Assembly: GCF_032854445.1 (NCBI RefSeq)
Contig: NC_088295.1
Location: 79,886,028-79,950,027 of the forward strand
Source: Liolophura sinensis
Taxonomy: Eukaryota > Mollusca > Polyplacophora > Chitonida > Chitonidae
DNA length: 64,000 bases
Direction of reading: 5' to 3'
Positions 1 to 12,341 of the stretch are shown piece after piece. Positions within the stretch are counted from its first letter, which is position 1. Each line of letters starts with the position of its first letter. A program made the translations under genes and the position numbers. Under the pieces are notes generated by a model. That model searched no databases, was not told where the DNA came from, and saw only the letters and a list, made by a program, of their open reading frames with translations.

Positions 1-372
1 ACGTCTTTTGCTCCAAGTTTAGGGCACTAAATCATTTTTTCGTTGTTGCTGTTTCACTGCACACGATCGTAGTTCACGGTGAACTGCCGTTTGACGAGGT
101 TGTCTACTTTACGACATCCTTTAGTGTTAAACTCATATTGAAGAGTTTCAGTAGGGGCATTAACTTGTACCTGTGAAAGTTAATATTTTTACTCTACAGG
201 CTCATTTCCCTTTTACCTACAAGTTATTGTTCATCTTTTTATTATTAAAATCTATTTACAGTTAGATTAGATACGCCTGTACATGTATAGTATTTCTATA
301 CATAGATGTTGTGACTTTGGTATTCGCCAATCGGTGCTCTGAGTACCATCCTGGATACTCATAATACTCTGG

Positions 373-2095
373 GTGAAATTCCCACTTTTAGTCCCAGGGG
401 TGCCCCAGGGTAGTGTTTTATCTCCTACTCCTTTTAATATTGCAATAAATGACCTACCGGACGCACTGTCAAGAAAACTGACATGCACATTATTTGCGGA
501 CGACAAAGCTGTATGGTATGGTTCCAGGAGTCTTAAACTCTGCACCAAGTACATTCAACAGAACTTGGATGACATCATGAAATGGAGCTTAACATGGGGC
601 TTTAAGTTTTCATCAGTTAAAACCGAGGCTGTCATCTTTACACGGAAAGCTATCAAGCAGGTACATGTTTCTCTTAATAATTCTCCCGTGAAAATAGGCC
701 TATCCTCGTCTTTCCGGTATCTTGACGTGCTATTTGATAGGCGCCTTACCTGGTCTAATCACATAGATTATACGATTACTAGGTGCAAGAAAGTTCTTAA
801 CTTGATGAGATGTGTTTCCGGGCGAACCTGGGGAGCCGACAGGCAATGTCTTTTGCTACTCTACCGGTCCTTAATCAGGTCTAGGCTTGACTATGGCTGC
901 GAAGCCAAATGATTCAACGTGTGCCAGCCTCAAAGCTTGACTCTATCCAGTGCGCCGCACTACGTATTTGTACTGGAGGCTTGCGCTCCACTCCTCTCAG
1001 CAAGTATTGTAAGTCTTTTGTAATGAGTGGCCGTTACACTTACGTCGTCGGTCGCGTGTTCTTAAGTTTACTTTCAGGCTAAAGTCTGCGATTAATAATT
1101 CTGCAACATCTCTACTTAAACCCTCATATTATGATCAGTTATATAGTAAAGACAGTAAGAAAGTCGTGCCATTTAATTTACGGTCGAACGAAATTTCTGA
1201 CTTCTTTCAGGCCAAGGATATTTCTATTCAGCCTGGTTGTGTTCCTCCTTTTCCTCCCTGGAAGTTATCAAGCTCATTTGTCTCTGTGGAATACATTCTA
1301 AAGTCAAAAAGACGGATAACAACAATGTATCGTTGTTATGTGTCAAGGACCATATTAAATCAAATTGGAGCGAGTACTTACAGGTATTTACCGGCGCTTC
1401 CAAATGCCCCGACACTAACAAAATGGGCGCATCAGTGTGTATTCCAGAACTGAGGTATGAAAAATCTTTCCGCTTGTCTGATTATGTTTCCGTGTCCACG
1501 GCACAGCTTACCGCAATCTTGTGTGCTCTCTAAACTATCTACTCGAGTTAAGACCGATTAGTGCTGTTATTTTCACATATTCCTTAAGTTCTTTACAGGC
1601 ATTTGGTAACTTCATTTGGAAAAAGTCGGCAGCGCTTGTGTATGAAATACTGTATATCTGTACTATATTGGGCTACCAAGGTGTATCTGTGGCGTTTGAA
1701 TGGGTGCCGGGCCACATTGGTGTTGGCGGAAATGAGTTCACTCGCCAATAAGGCCCTTGATCTACCCAATATATCCCACACAATCCCGTTGTCTGTACAA
1801 GAAGCTATTAGTTATGTCAAACCTATGTCTGGTCACATTAAAACAAACAGCTATTTGCATAAATGCAATGTCCATGACACGGGTCTTTGTGAGGAATGTT
1901 TTGTAGAAGATACTGTTACGCATGTTTCTTTTTCGTTGTAGACGTCATATTGAGGCCAGGCGCGTATTTTACGCAGAATTAACCCGTGTTAGTGTTAGGA
2001 TCCCGTCAGAAGACACGGTTTTAAAACCGGTGAGAAATCACAATAAAGTTTTTCAGGCTGTTGCCAATTTTTTCACCCGCTGCTACGGATCCTAA
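373..2095 (+). mobile_element. 5'-truncated non-LTR retrotransposon (I/Nimb-like LINE), dead
   Basis: This is the 3' half of a LINE polyprotein broken by frameshifts. At 373-910 the reverse transcriptase reads PQGSVLSP (block B), then FADD, the catalytic YADD-box equivalent, and a thumb segment ending RSLIRSRLDYGCEA. At about 1390-1750 RNase H pieces follow: an acidic/EL segment and WVPGHIGVGGNEF. A cysteine/histidine tail (CEECF...THVSF) lies at 1890-1940. Endonuclease, ORF1 and early RT motifs are absent, which is the usual 5' truncation. RT plus RNase H plus a C-terminal zinc motif fits the I/Nimb group. I see at least three frame changes, so no functional protein is possible. The 3' limit is approximate and I found no clear target-site duplication. 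Confidence 0.85.
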
Positions 2096-5000
2096 CATTT
2101 AAAATGTGTACTTAACGGTGTACCCAAGCATATCTTGAAATGTTATCTATCGTTGCTTGAACGTGCGTAATTTGTCAAGGGTCAAAGCCTAGCACTTTCT
2201 GTGGACTCAGTGTGTTAACATTCTCCCTCTTTACTGTCCACGCGTGTATCCTTATACCATCGGTCTTCTTTACGATAGCTGTGTAAAGGCTTAGTTCTCT
2301 TGAGTTCTATACATTTATGTAAAGCGGCCTCAATTGGCAGTTTACTTGGGAAAACAATTTATTCAACGTTTCGTTATTGGCGTGCATCATTTGACTTGGA
2401 TGGGGAAACGCCATTACAAACTAATCCCCCCCCCACCCCTCCCCAACACACACACCCTCACACACACACTTTTAGTCCCAGATGATCTCGGACCACCGTC
2501 TTGTTAACATCTCAATTTCCACCTAGTCAGCTTTCTAAGGCAGGTATTTTATATTTATATCAGCAGTTAAAGTAGTAGTTAGACAAGTTGTCAGCACTGA
2601 AGTGGGATTTCAGCTTTAGAGCATACCAAGAGACAGTGGAACTGTTAGCTCCAAATTGTGACATAAGCCTTCCCAGGTTGTGGGACTGACTTTCCTAGGC
2701 TGTGGGAATTGATATTCCCACCATAATTGAGACAGTATATCTCAATAGTTTGCAACTGGGATTTTCTGGACCAAAAGTTTATAATTCCTAAGTGTGTTCT
2801 GAAACATTTATACTGGCAGACGTTGTCTATACATATAAGTGCCCCTGATCAACAGTGGGACTGGGATTCCCATTTTCGGTACAGTGAGACGCCGCGTTCC
2901 CGATTTTGGAACTCGTATTCCCAAGTTATTACTGGGCCATTTCTGGAACTGTAACTCCCAGAGAGGACGTGGAAGTATTATTTGCTAACTAGTGGTTTCC
3001 CGAACATACTACTGAATGACACGCATTGACCGGAGCTGACATTCAAAAGAATCCATAGCAGCGGACGTCTCCACAAGTATACAGATATTGTTCCAGTTTG
3101 ACACTGTGTGTTTCACGCTACCAATATTGTGTTTTCTCCCCTGTTGTAAACGGTGTGACTTGGAACTGGGATATCTATATCGTTAAGACGATTGCATGGT
3201 AATATAGAGTGTAATAATTTGTACATCAAAATTAAAAGGAGAAATGAGCATTCTCTAAAGAGAAGTCGTTTACCAGTGGAGTATCATTTAGTTTTCTTCT
3301 AATGATTATGTTCTTATTATAGACATTTGAAACGGTATAGTTCACTACTGCTGTAACAATGTTGTAATATTCTGTAAATTTGCACAGAACTCGGTTAAAG
3401 TCAAGAACCTTCCATTGCAGTCATAAATATCTTTAACAAATCGGGATTTAGCTTGATATCACGCTTTATTAAGGAATGATTTTGACCTTAGTAATATATT
3501 TTTATTGTTCCAAATGAGGTCATTATAAGAGTCAACGTTCTACACATCTTTATCGTCAGATCATATGGATAGTAGTTTTTTTATGAAAGGTAGAAATAGA
3601 CTTGTTTAACTTCGATACATCATAGCTACATTGCAAAAGAAAGTCAACAGATTACCAAAATGCCTAGAGACTTCTGCGCTTAATTTCCACATGGAGCGTT
3701 TAGAGAAGAAACTCGGTAACCATAGTAACTTCAGAGCCTTCCTATGATCAATAAAATCTCTAGCTTTAATGACACCTACACTGCATTTTTTTTTACAAAG
3801 GAACGATTTTTCTTAATTTACAAAAAACTGGAATATTTCCTTGTTTATGTGATCAATGTAGATTTCAAGCATATGTTCTTCTCCTTTATAAATTAAACTT
3901 TCCCTATAAATCGTTAGGATTCTTGGTGTCCATATTTTAAACCTTTTTTCTCTAAATTGTGTTACACTGTGGTCTTAATTACAGCCGAAGGCCTGTTAGA
4001 TTTTCAAAATATTTACATTTCTTGATCACGTTTATCTTTGAGAGTTAGATTCGAATCATCAGCGTATTAAGACCCCTTAACCTATTCAGAGCCTACATGT
4101 ATTAGATTTATAGTTTTATCGACTTTCGTTATTAATAAGTTTAACACATAGCAAAAATAAATAAGGCCATATATGGCAGCATTACCGCGTTCCCTGTTGT
4201 AGTTCAGACCAATGAGTGGACTTGCCATTATGTAATACACAGCCTGAAAGTTTTGTGTATAACTTCACTATATATATTTCTCGAACGTTGGTCCGAAACT
4301 AACATTATCCAAAGCATAGAGCAAGTACCGCCCTTCCACAGAACAAAGGCTTTCTCTAAATCCTTTTTAGGCAATTTCCTAGATAAATTTCGTTTTCCAA
4401 AATGTCTAGTGCAAGACGAATTTTATCACCAGTACATCTGCCTTTAAAATTATTTTTTTAATCAACGCTCAATAAAAAAGTTGGCCTCCAAGCGTACTTT
4501 TTATCTTTCCTACATGAACAGAAAGTAAGGAGTTACCTCCCTTGATTTTAGAGGCGCTTGTGTCGCTTTGACTACATGAGACAATGGTTTATTGTTTTCA
4601 ATTCCACTTAACAGATTTGGATTTTAGCTATAAGTTTCAACTTTTTAATAGAGGTTTCAAAATCCCAATCATACTACCTCCACATCTTTTCTGTGAGCCT
4701 GATTAATATTAAATAGGTAAAACGGGAACAAGTATTTATTTGTTTCATTGTTATATTTAGCACCATAGAGTGAAACATTTTTGGCTTAAACGATGCCCAC
4801 TTTTATGTGCGCAGGAAACCGGAGTTTATGAACAATCGACTTGTGGTAAGTTAGTGACGAACTTTCCCATGTGAGATGTACACCATACGTGCACCGTATT
4901 GCTGAAAGTCAACGAATTCGAAAAGAGCTGTGAAGCCGAGTAAAGATCATAAATGATCTACCAAAAATGCCTGTAGTTCTGAGTACACGGCTAAGTGTGT

Positions 5001-5876
5001 CACAGTTCTGTCTCACCATTCTTAAAAAAAAAACTAAGGAAACAAATATTACCAAGTAAACGAATACCAGATAAGAACATCCGCTAAGTTTCACTGGTTC
5101 AACCATATGCCGAATTGATGATTTGTTTTTTTTTTTTTTCCATTACTGTTCAACGCAGTGCTAAACAGTAATTCATCTAAACGATGGTGGTCAGACTTAT
5201 TTGTTGAAGAAAACAGAGTGTTAAGGACGAACCACTGGCCTTTTATTAGTTACTCACGAAATTTTCCCCGAAATGTAGAGACCCGAATTGATCAGTTTTT
5301 GTATTTTGTGGCGATATAAACGGTTTGTGACGTTTATTGTCTATGGCACAATATCAATTTGAAAGACCTTTTGAACACGATAAAAAAATAACATACAAAT
5401 GTCCCAGAGATGAAAGAGCGACTAAAAACAAATCGCAGCGCGACTCAATTTATTTGATATGGCGAAAAAGATTGACAAATGTTTAGAGCTTATGTTCAAA
5501 CAGCATTTTATGCTAATTGTTTCCAAACTACATACTGTAATAGACAGATGCGGTCAATCGCGCTGTGGAGCTGCGTCTTTTAATTAAGGCGGCGGGGTAA
5601 GATTATTGGAATCGAGATAAACAAAAACGGCGAGATATTTTCATGATAAATTTCGCGAGTCGAGAGCTGGAGAATGCGATATTAATAAAACAGCGCTACA
5701 CTGTTACTAATCTCCCGCAGTTTGACAAAATTCATGCGAAAATGACTAAAGTATTGCACGATTTGACTAATCTCATGCTCAATTTGTGTGGCACATTATA
5801 CAGTCGACAATTTTGACAAGAAAGTCATCCACTTCTTAAGGCACGACAACAACAGGCAATAGCGACTTGTGCTAAA
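2096..5876. other. intergenic DNA, no supported gene
   Basis: There is no convincing coding region. A C-rich/CA-rich simple stretch lies at 2426-2470. At 2600-2970 short TGGGA...TCCCA motifs recur irregularly, like a decayed tandem repeat. At 3200-3420 there is a minus-strand LINE relic, listed separately. The segment 5500-5760 is less AT-monotonous and holds several homeodomain- or forkhead-like motifs, discussed in the findings. Short open frames here, such as 4253-4447, have no family features. Confidence 0.6.
3195..3340 (-). mobile_element. LINE relic, minus strand, related to the one at the window end
   Basis: The segment around GAGCATTCTCTAAAGAGAAG matches 63915-63985 closely over about 90 bases. 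On the minus strand both encode a peptide like NDFSLENAHF. At the window end this lies upstream of a cysteine-rich C-terminal LINE domain, so this copy is probably a shorter piece of the same family. The boundaries are uncertain. Confidence 0.5.
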
Positions 5877-6092
5877 TGACTGAGTGAGTGGGTCAACAAT
5901 TTTTCAGTCATATGACGACGAAGGCATCCTTAGGGTGTATGTAATGTACCGCCTCGTTGCAGGGCGTATTTCCACCGTTCTTTCATCTAGTGCTGCTTCA
6001 CTGAGACGCCTTTTCGAAGGTAAGTAAACGGCCGAGCCCGAGCCATTAAATTGATACGGGTCAACCAGTCGTTGCACTATGCCCTTCAGGCT
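5877..6092 (-). mobile_element. SINE, family A (ACTC-tailed)
   Basis: On the plus strand it reads from a GAGTGAGTG tail through CAATTTTTCAGTCATATGAC and the conserved block TAGTGCTGCTTCACTGAGAC to GGGTCAACCAGTCGTTGCAC. The same blocks occur at 17586, 31891 and 55397. It sits about 150 bp upstream of the CRE-like cluster of the gene at 6458. Confidence 0.8.
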
Positions 6093-6237
6093 GATCAGTG
6101 CTAAATGACAGCAGGAGGCATATTATTTCATTGCGTGAGGTGACTCTAGATGATTGTTATTATGTCAAAAAGTGATTGTATGACAACGTTTACAATGTTA
6201 CAATGTCTCAATTTGTATCGTAGTTCGGTAAATAATG

Positions 6238-6346
6238 TGACGTCATAAAAAACTGTTCAGTACCAAACTATGACAGCATTATAACATATGTGACGTCACC
6301 ATAAACATTGTGACATCGTTTTTAAGGAGACAATAGTATGACGTCA
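6238..6346. promoter_or_regulatory. three TGACGTCA (CRE-like) palindromes, putative promoter
   Basis: Perfect 8-bp TGACGTCA palindromes lie at 6238-6245, 6291-6298 and 6339-6346, spaced 53 and 48 bp, about 110-220 bp upstream of the proposed start codon at 6458. This is the established binding site of CREB/ATF-type bZIP factors. A matching TGACGTCATCT, also preceded by GACAATA, occurs upstream of the duplicated pseudogene at 30583-30590, so the duplication took in this region. I see no clear TATA box. Promoter function is inferred. Confidence 0.45.
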
Positions 6347-6457
6347 TCTGATTGTTTAATCTGTCTTTATTTGGTGACAAAAGAAGCTCTTAGGCTGTTG
6401 TGCTTACATTGATTTTAAAAGGAAATCCTTATCTTCAAATAATCTTCCGGAATCTAC

Positions 6458-7873
6458 ATGGCGATGCAGTAAGTAGTAACCATAAGATCAACATCTGTCA
6501 TCAATATTCAGTTTTATTGTGTTTTTTTTTTCTTCTTAACGCAGAACAGTCCAAAGCCAAATGTTTTAATGCGTTTTTTCGCGTTGTACATACACACGCG
6601 TACACACTGAGGCTTTATAGTTTACTGCTTTACTGCTGATCCCAACCACTAGTCATAAATACTTTCGAATGTTTTATATGGCTAGCGAAATTGTGTTCTA
6701 CTCGTAAATATCGTACCCTTCTTGAGGAACCTACGACAGATGCTAACGGGAATAGATTAGGGAATGCCACTCACAATTCGCGATAGAACTTCAACAGAAT
6801 ACTTGCATAACATGTGTTTAACATGCCTTCTCGCAAGCTTACATAAAGCTCGCCATTTTCAAAATAGGATGACTTATACCTACATATCATATCATTTATC
6901 TTTTCACTTCTCTGATAAATTTCAAAATGAACACTGCTTTTAAGCATGGTGTAATTTTTGTCCGTCATGTAGGTTTGACTTTGAGAAGAGTTACCTTTGT
7001 GATATATTCAGCTGGAGTAATGCTGTCATTGACCCGGATGTGCTTGTGACCAAGTTCCAAGATAATGACTGGGGTAAGGCAATGTTAGTTATACATCGAT
7101 TAATAAATTTAGTTATACCAGGAGACGAGTTATTTGGTGACTGTGTTCTGCAACTGCTTGAGGTTTACTTATAGCCATTGTTTCATTAGCCTCATTTTAA
7201 ATAATAGAAATAAAACCGTATAATTAGAGCAATAATACATATAAACACAAGTGTGGTACCCCGTGTATATTCTAATTTCGTTTTTTGATGTTCTCTTATA
7301 TTTCAGATGGCGAAGTCGCCTACTCAGTATTCAGTCAGTTTGACTTAGTCATTCAGGACACAAAGCCAGCCCTTGAGGGAATGCTATATGGACGCCAGTG
7401 TGGATTAGCAGACGATAAATCACGTGGACTGAATGATGGCGGACATATTTGGGAAACTGACACCGAGTGAGTTCACATTTTTCAAAAATGACAATTCATC
7501 CTAAGTTCCAGAAACCAGTTCTTATTTATATCATTGCTGTTCCACAGAAGCTGGTTTGATGTGTTATTGTTTTCTAGCTCTTCTACCACCACAATGAGGG
7601 TCATCGAACAGAAATTAAACATATATTTCACTGCTTTCTAAATATTTTTATTTATAGGGGGCGTATCTGGAGTGCTCTAGACTTGAGAATGAGCAATGAG
7701 GATTCGGTCAAGAAGCAGAAACTCACGAAGTTGTTGAAATCTGAGCTGGAGATCCTGAACAAGTTGTGTAAATGTAGACAGGTAATTCCATGGCTAATTA
7801 CATGTACTTGTGAATCACTTGTGAATGTAGCTACACACTGAGAAAAGGAATACTTATTTAGAAAACAACATTT

Positions 7874-7912
<39 letters not shown>

Positions 7913-9920
7913 TGTATTTATTATTTATCTATTTATTTATTTATTTGATTGGTGTTTTATGCCGTGCTCAAGAATATTTAACTTATACGACGTGCACTAT
8001 TGTGGAAAGAAAGTGGGTAGAGACCGGGGGTAATCCACGACCATCCACAAGTTGTCGTCAGACTTTCTCACGTGCGACCGGAGGGGAAGCCAGTATGAGC
8101 TGGACTTGAACTAACAGCCACCGTATTGGTGGGAAACTCCTGGGTCATTGCGCCGTACTGGTGTGCTGATGCCATCGGTCACGAAGGCCCCCACCACATG
8201 TATACATTCAGTTATATGCTTTACTCATATCCTATCTCTAATAAGTGATATTGAAATTTCTTTCTTTCTTCGCAGTGTAAATAGTTAGCCTTTTCACATC
8301 ATTCACAAGAAACAACTTTGCTTTTGCAGCTTGTTAAAGAAAGCTTCCAAAATTTCAACAAACGCAAGATTGGTAAGACTTCCAGCCAAAAGAATCTGTT
8401 CAAAGGAGGCCAGAAATTGGATGACATAGTAGCGAAATATCACGACATGCTCCAGAAAGAGATGCTTCTGCGTAGACTGATCCTGCAGGTAGGTCATCAC
8501 AGCCCACATTCTGCTGCCTTGGTCTTGGTTCTCAGTTAACCTTTTGTTTAACCCCAAGCACTTAACCACTCACTCACTCACTCACCCAGTTAACCCTGGT
8601 CATAACCTAGATTTTTGCTTCATGTCCGCCGTCTTTCAGACTGATGATTTCGTCACTGTTTATTCATGCTGGAATATCCTGGGAAAAAAATGGTTATGAA
8701 GGCGACATTATTGTTTGTTATCTGGCTTGCATTACATGAACGGTACCAGGGGCTGCTTGAAGTTTGATGTTGACTCAGCGCATGTTCAGTGCCAAATTGT
8801 TTATCGGAAACACAAGTAATTCCTTCCCTAACACATTAACGAAGCATAAAGCCATTTTACCAATCATGACGCGCGACAAACAATCGTTTTAGAGTCATTA
8901 AAACTATTCACACTGTATGTAGCAGTATATAACAGCGACGAATTTATCAACTTGCTCTCTTTGCTTTTTAGAAACTCCGACGTCCATATAAAGGACTTGA
9001 TAAAACCCAAAAACTTATGTTGGAGGCGGTTATTAGCAAACTTCGGGGGTTTCTTGCATCTGTTGTAGAGAGGTAAGGGCCAATTCTATAAAATACCGAC
9101 AGACAAGACTTTTTCTTCGCCATAATGAAGTCCGAATAAGTCTATTCAAATTGCCTGAGAATTCTAACATGCTTAACAACAGTAACGCATAAGCTTTGTA
9201 AGGATTCACATAAGCCACACTCATTTCAGTGTAATAATTACTCAATGCCTTCATGTTTCTAGGCATGAAAGCGAACAAACAGGAAAGGACTGCAATGAAA
9301 ATAACGTGCACATGGTAAGTATGGTCACCTAGTCCGCATGAATCTGGTGTTCCGTATCAGAAAATCTCATTTTCCTTATCTTATTTTAACTTTTTTAATT
9401 TTGTATTATATCCCTGTGAGTTCAAGTACAGCTCATGCTGTCTTCCTCTCTGGTCGTACGTGTGAAGGTCTGACTGCAACTTGGGGATGAACATGGGTTT
9501 CCTCTGCCCGGTTTCATCCTACCATAATGCAGGTTGCTCTCATATAAGTGAACTATTCTTGAGTGCGGCGTAAAATTGCTCGAAAAATAAATACGTAAAT
9601 AATTCTGTATTCAATGTTGATGTTGTGTTAAGGTAAGATTTCTTTAGATTATAACTTTCCTTTTTACATATTAAGAAATGTTGAATTCCAGTTTTACTAA
9701 TTCATAATAATTTTGCCATGCAGAGTATTTTTTGGCGAAGTTATCTGTAAACCATGTGATCTTGACAATGAATGAATTCTGTTCGCAGAAATGCTTGGAA
9801 CTCAACGAGACAGAGATCAACGCAAGAGGCGCTAACTTGACGGGCGGTGTTGCCATGCATACGACTACTGACACCAATGTCTCATCAAGTGAAGAACTTA
9901 TTCCTGTCAGCAGAGTATAG
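6458..9920 (+). CDS. unrecognised 8-exon gene, 279-residue protein
   Basis: Proposed exons: 6458-6468, 6973-7073, 7307-7466, 7658-7781, 8330-8488, 8972-9072, 9263-9314 and 9789-9920 (TAG). All introns are GT-AG and phases join without a stop. The first coding exon is only ATG GCG ATG CA before GTAAGT; it was chosen because phase 2 completes a Gln codon and gives MAMQFDFEKSYLCDIFSW, with good ATG context (CTACATGG). The middle is Lys/Leu/Glu-rich and probably helical (KKQKLTKLLKSELEIL, then KYHDMLQKEMLLRRLI); the C-terminus is Ser/Thr/Asn-rich. I see no signal peptide, membrane segment or known domain, so it is probably a soluble intracellular protein of unknown role. AATAAA lies at 10246. SINEs occupy the introns at 7868 and 9418. 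A decayed duplicate at 31545-33369 supports the exon calls. The first exon is the least certain. Confidence 0.8.
7868..8195 (-). mobile_element. SINE, family B (ATTT-tailed, tRNA-headed), intronic
   Basis: A (TTTA)n run leads into GATTGGTGTTTTATGCCG and CAAGAATATTTAACTTATAC. It ends in a head that, on the minus strand, has a tRNA-like B box (AGTTCAAGTCC) and an A-box-like region. It lies in intron 4 of the gene at 6458. The duplicate copy lacks it there, so it inserted after the duplication or was lost from that copy. Confidence 0.85.
8546..8587 (+). mobile_element. SINE family A tail fragment
   Basis: TTTAACCCCAAGCACTTAAC followed by (CACT)n matches the 3' tail of family A SINEs. Only the tail is present, just inside intron 5 of the gene at 6458. 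Confidence 0.55.
9418..9606 (+). mobile_element. SINE, family B, 5'-truncated, intronic
   Basis: It begins at the B-box region (AGTTCAAGTACAGCTCATGC), continues through the body (CCATAATGCAGG, TATTCTTGAGTGCGGCGTAA) and ends in AAATAAATA. It lies in the last intron of the gene at 6458. Confidence 0.8.
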
Positions 9921-10245
9921 AAAACATCTACCAAAGAACCAATTTAACACTTTTAATCTATTACGCAAAGAAAAAGGCCTTTTCTTAACTTGATTTTCTT
10001 TCTCACTGAAGCACAGAAATTCCTTGATAAATATAGATTTGTTTTACTTATGTCTTTACGTTAGCAGCTATATTATGTACGTTTTCACTTTTACCTGACA
10101 CAGTTAATGATTAGTGTCGATTTAACATGTAGCTATGCTAATACATTATGACATTTTAAGCTTTATACGTTTTATTTTTTATCCTGTCTAAGAGTACATA
10201 AATGGATATACTAACCAAATATTAATGTCCACATCATTTATTTTC

Positions 10246-10251
10246 AATAAA
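10246..10251 (+). terminator. AATAAA polyadenylation signal for the 6458-9920 gene
   Basis: A canonical AATAAA lies 326 bp after the stop codon in AT-rich DNA, followed by T-rich sequence. It is the best 3'-end candidate before the SINE at 10651. Confidence 0.45.
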
Positions 10252-10650
10252 ATTTACTAAATTTTATAATTTTCTTTGTTTTACTTCTTTTATTTGTCAA
10301 AAAATGATATATCGATATAATTTATTTTTAAGCTAAACCTTAAAGGTGTAGCTCTTGTGCTTGTATATGTGTAGGGGGTTTAAATTGTGTCTCCGAACTG
10401 GGAGACCATTGGTCAACTCCCTGCGATGTTCCTTGGAAACACCAATCTAAAACTCACAACAAAACAAATGAGACACAGGACCATAATATATGTTGGTTGT
10501 TTCATCGTAATTTCTTACTATCACAGCGTCGTAAACAGGCGACATGTTTTATTAAGCGCAAGTGGATTCACGGCTTATTACCTGGAAGGGGGCCTTTGCG
10601 GCTTAAGGGGTTTTCACGCCAGCGCGGAGAAGTGATCCAGGATCTTTTCA

Positions 10651-10858
10651 CTAATGCGGTCGCTGTGAATTTAAGTCCAGTCATGCTGGTTTTTTTCTCC
10701 GGCCATACGAGGGAAGGTCTGTCATCAACCTGCAGATGGCCATGGGTAACCCCCAGGTTCTGCCTGGTTTCCTCCCACCATAATGCTGGCCGCTGTCGTA
10801 TAAGTCAAATATTCTCGGGAACGGCATAAAACGCCAGTTTAATAATAAATAAATAAAC
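10651..10858 (+). mobile_element. SINE, family B
   Basis: It has the head GCGGTCGCTGTGAATTTAAG, the body CCTCCCACCATAATGCTGGC, then ATTCTCGGGAACGGCATAAA and an AATAAATAAATA tail. The A-box end is partly lost. Confidence 0.8.
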
Positions 10859-12341
10859 ATTACATTGCAGATAAACGACATATGGTACCTGGCGATGATC
10901 ATAATTCCTGAGGACACTGTGACCTCAAAATGTGATGTAAATGATGAACAGATAACGCTGTGTAAGGCAGTCATTCATAGGCAAATCGGAAGAAACATAC
11001 CATCATATATTTTTCTGTATTTAAAGATGCAAACATGAGAGAAGACAAAGAAGTGAACCATTCATTCTTTGTGTTGACCAGATCTTATTACAGATATAAA
11101 ACTGCAAAACTTCAACCTGTGCCGTGTAGGAGAGGCTTCCTACCTATCCCCTTGGGTAACATCGTCCCTCAGAACGATGCACCGAAGAGAGCTGGGTGTC
11201 TTAACTAATCATTTAAACAAGTCAGCCTTTTATTCTGAAATGGTAAAATGTTTGTGACGAATACGTACGTTATACATGGTTATGCCCTACAATCCTCGGA
11301 CATGGTGATTAGCCTACATTAAAACACTGATGTCGTCATTTAGCGCTTCGTATTGGCTTAACCAATGGGTTTGTGTGTTAGTATTTCCGGAAAAGTACAG
11401 GGGGACAGAACCAATTTATTTTATTGTTGACTATATTGGTATTTTGTTCAATGAAATCGATGATGAGAATTTCCTAATCCAAAATAGTTCTCTTACTTTG
11501 TCCTTTACGTTTAAGGCATCGGAGCATCAAATCCACTTATAAAAAACACGGTATTCTTTGAGCACTTACTTATGGCTGTTGCAGACAATAGAAGATGTAC
11601 CACAGTGGTTTCTATATAATTGATTTGAGCATTTACTTTCCTTTGACAAGAGAACAGGATTGAGGAAAGTTTCTTTATGCCTACCGTGGCACTGGGATGA
11701 TTGATTAGTTGTCAGAGTTGGTTTTAGTGCAAGTCTGAATCGGAACCGACACATCTGCTTAAGCTTCACCGGGAAACAAAAGACATCCTCAGCGTTAACC
11801 TTGGCGCTCTATATTTAAAAAGACTTTTTTATTGTCAACAAGGAATCGCGGACGCTTTTTGTTCAATACAATTTTAATGATCTAGATTTCCGAACACGTT
11901 GCCCTTAAAAATCCCATGCGAACCTTAATCCTTGACCCTTCATGCCCTTAATCCTTGACCCTTCATGCCAAGCAGGGTTTTCATGTTCAAAAGGATGCCC
12001 AGCAACCACCAAAAATAAGTAACGGTCGCTTTTGTGTTATTCTCTTTTTCTGTTTTTCAACTTCAAGGTATTCTCAAAGTAAATACGGCATCGTTTTATT
12101 CCCCTGTGTTCCAGTCAAGCCAAAAGATCAAAGAAACTGTATGCCTGAGATTGGAAAAAAATGCACATATCGCGGGTATCGTCACCACTCTAGTTTTACA
12201 TTCTGTAAAACAGTATTCATTTACAATACTACATAAAGTTTATTACCAACAGAAGCGTTTCGTTTTTAAACGCAATTCTGTTCCAGTTTAGAAACGCGTC
12301 CTGTCTTTTATTCGTAAAAAGTATATTTGGTAACTACAGAG
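10859..12341. other. intergenic DNA, no supported gene
   Basis: Only short open frames with no recognisable features. A 23-bp direct duplication (CTTAATCCTTGACCCTTCAT...) occurs at about 11921-11968. Nothing else stands out. Confidence 0.55.
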
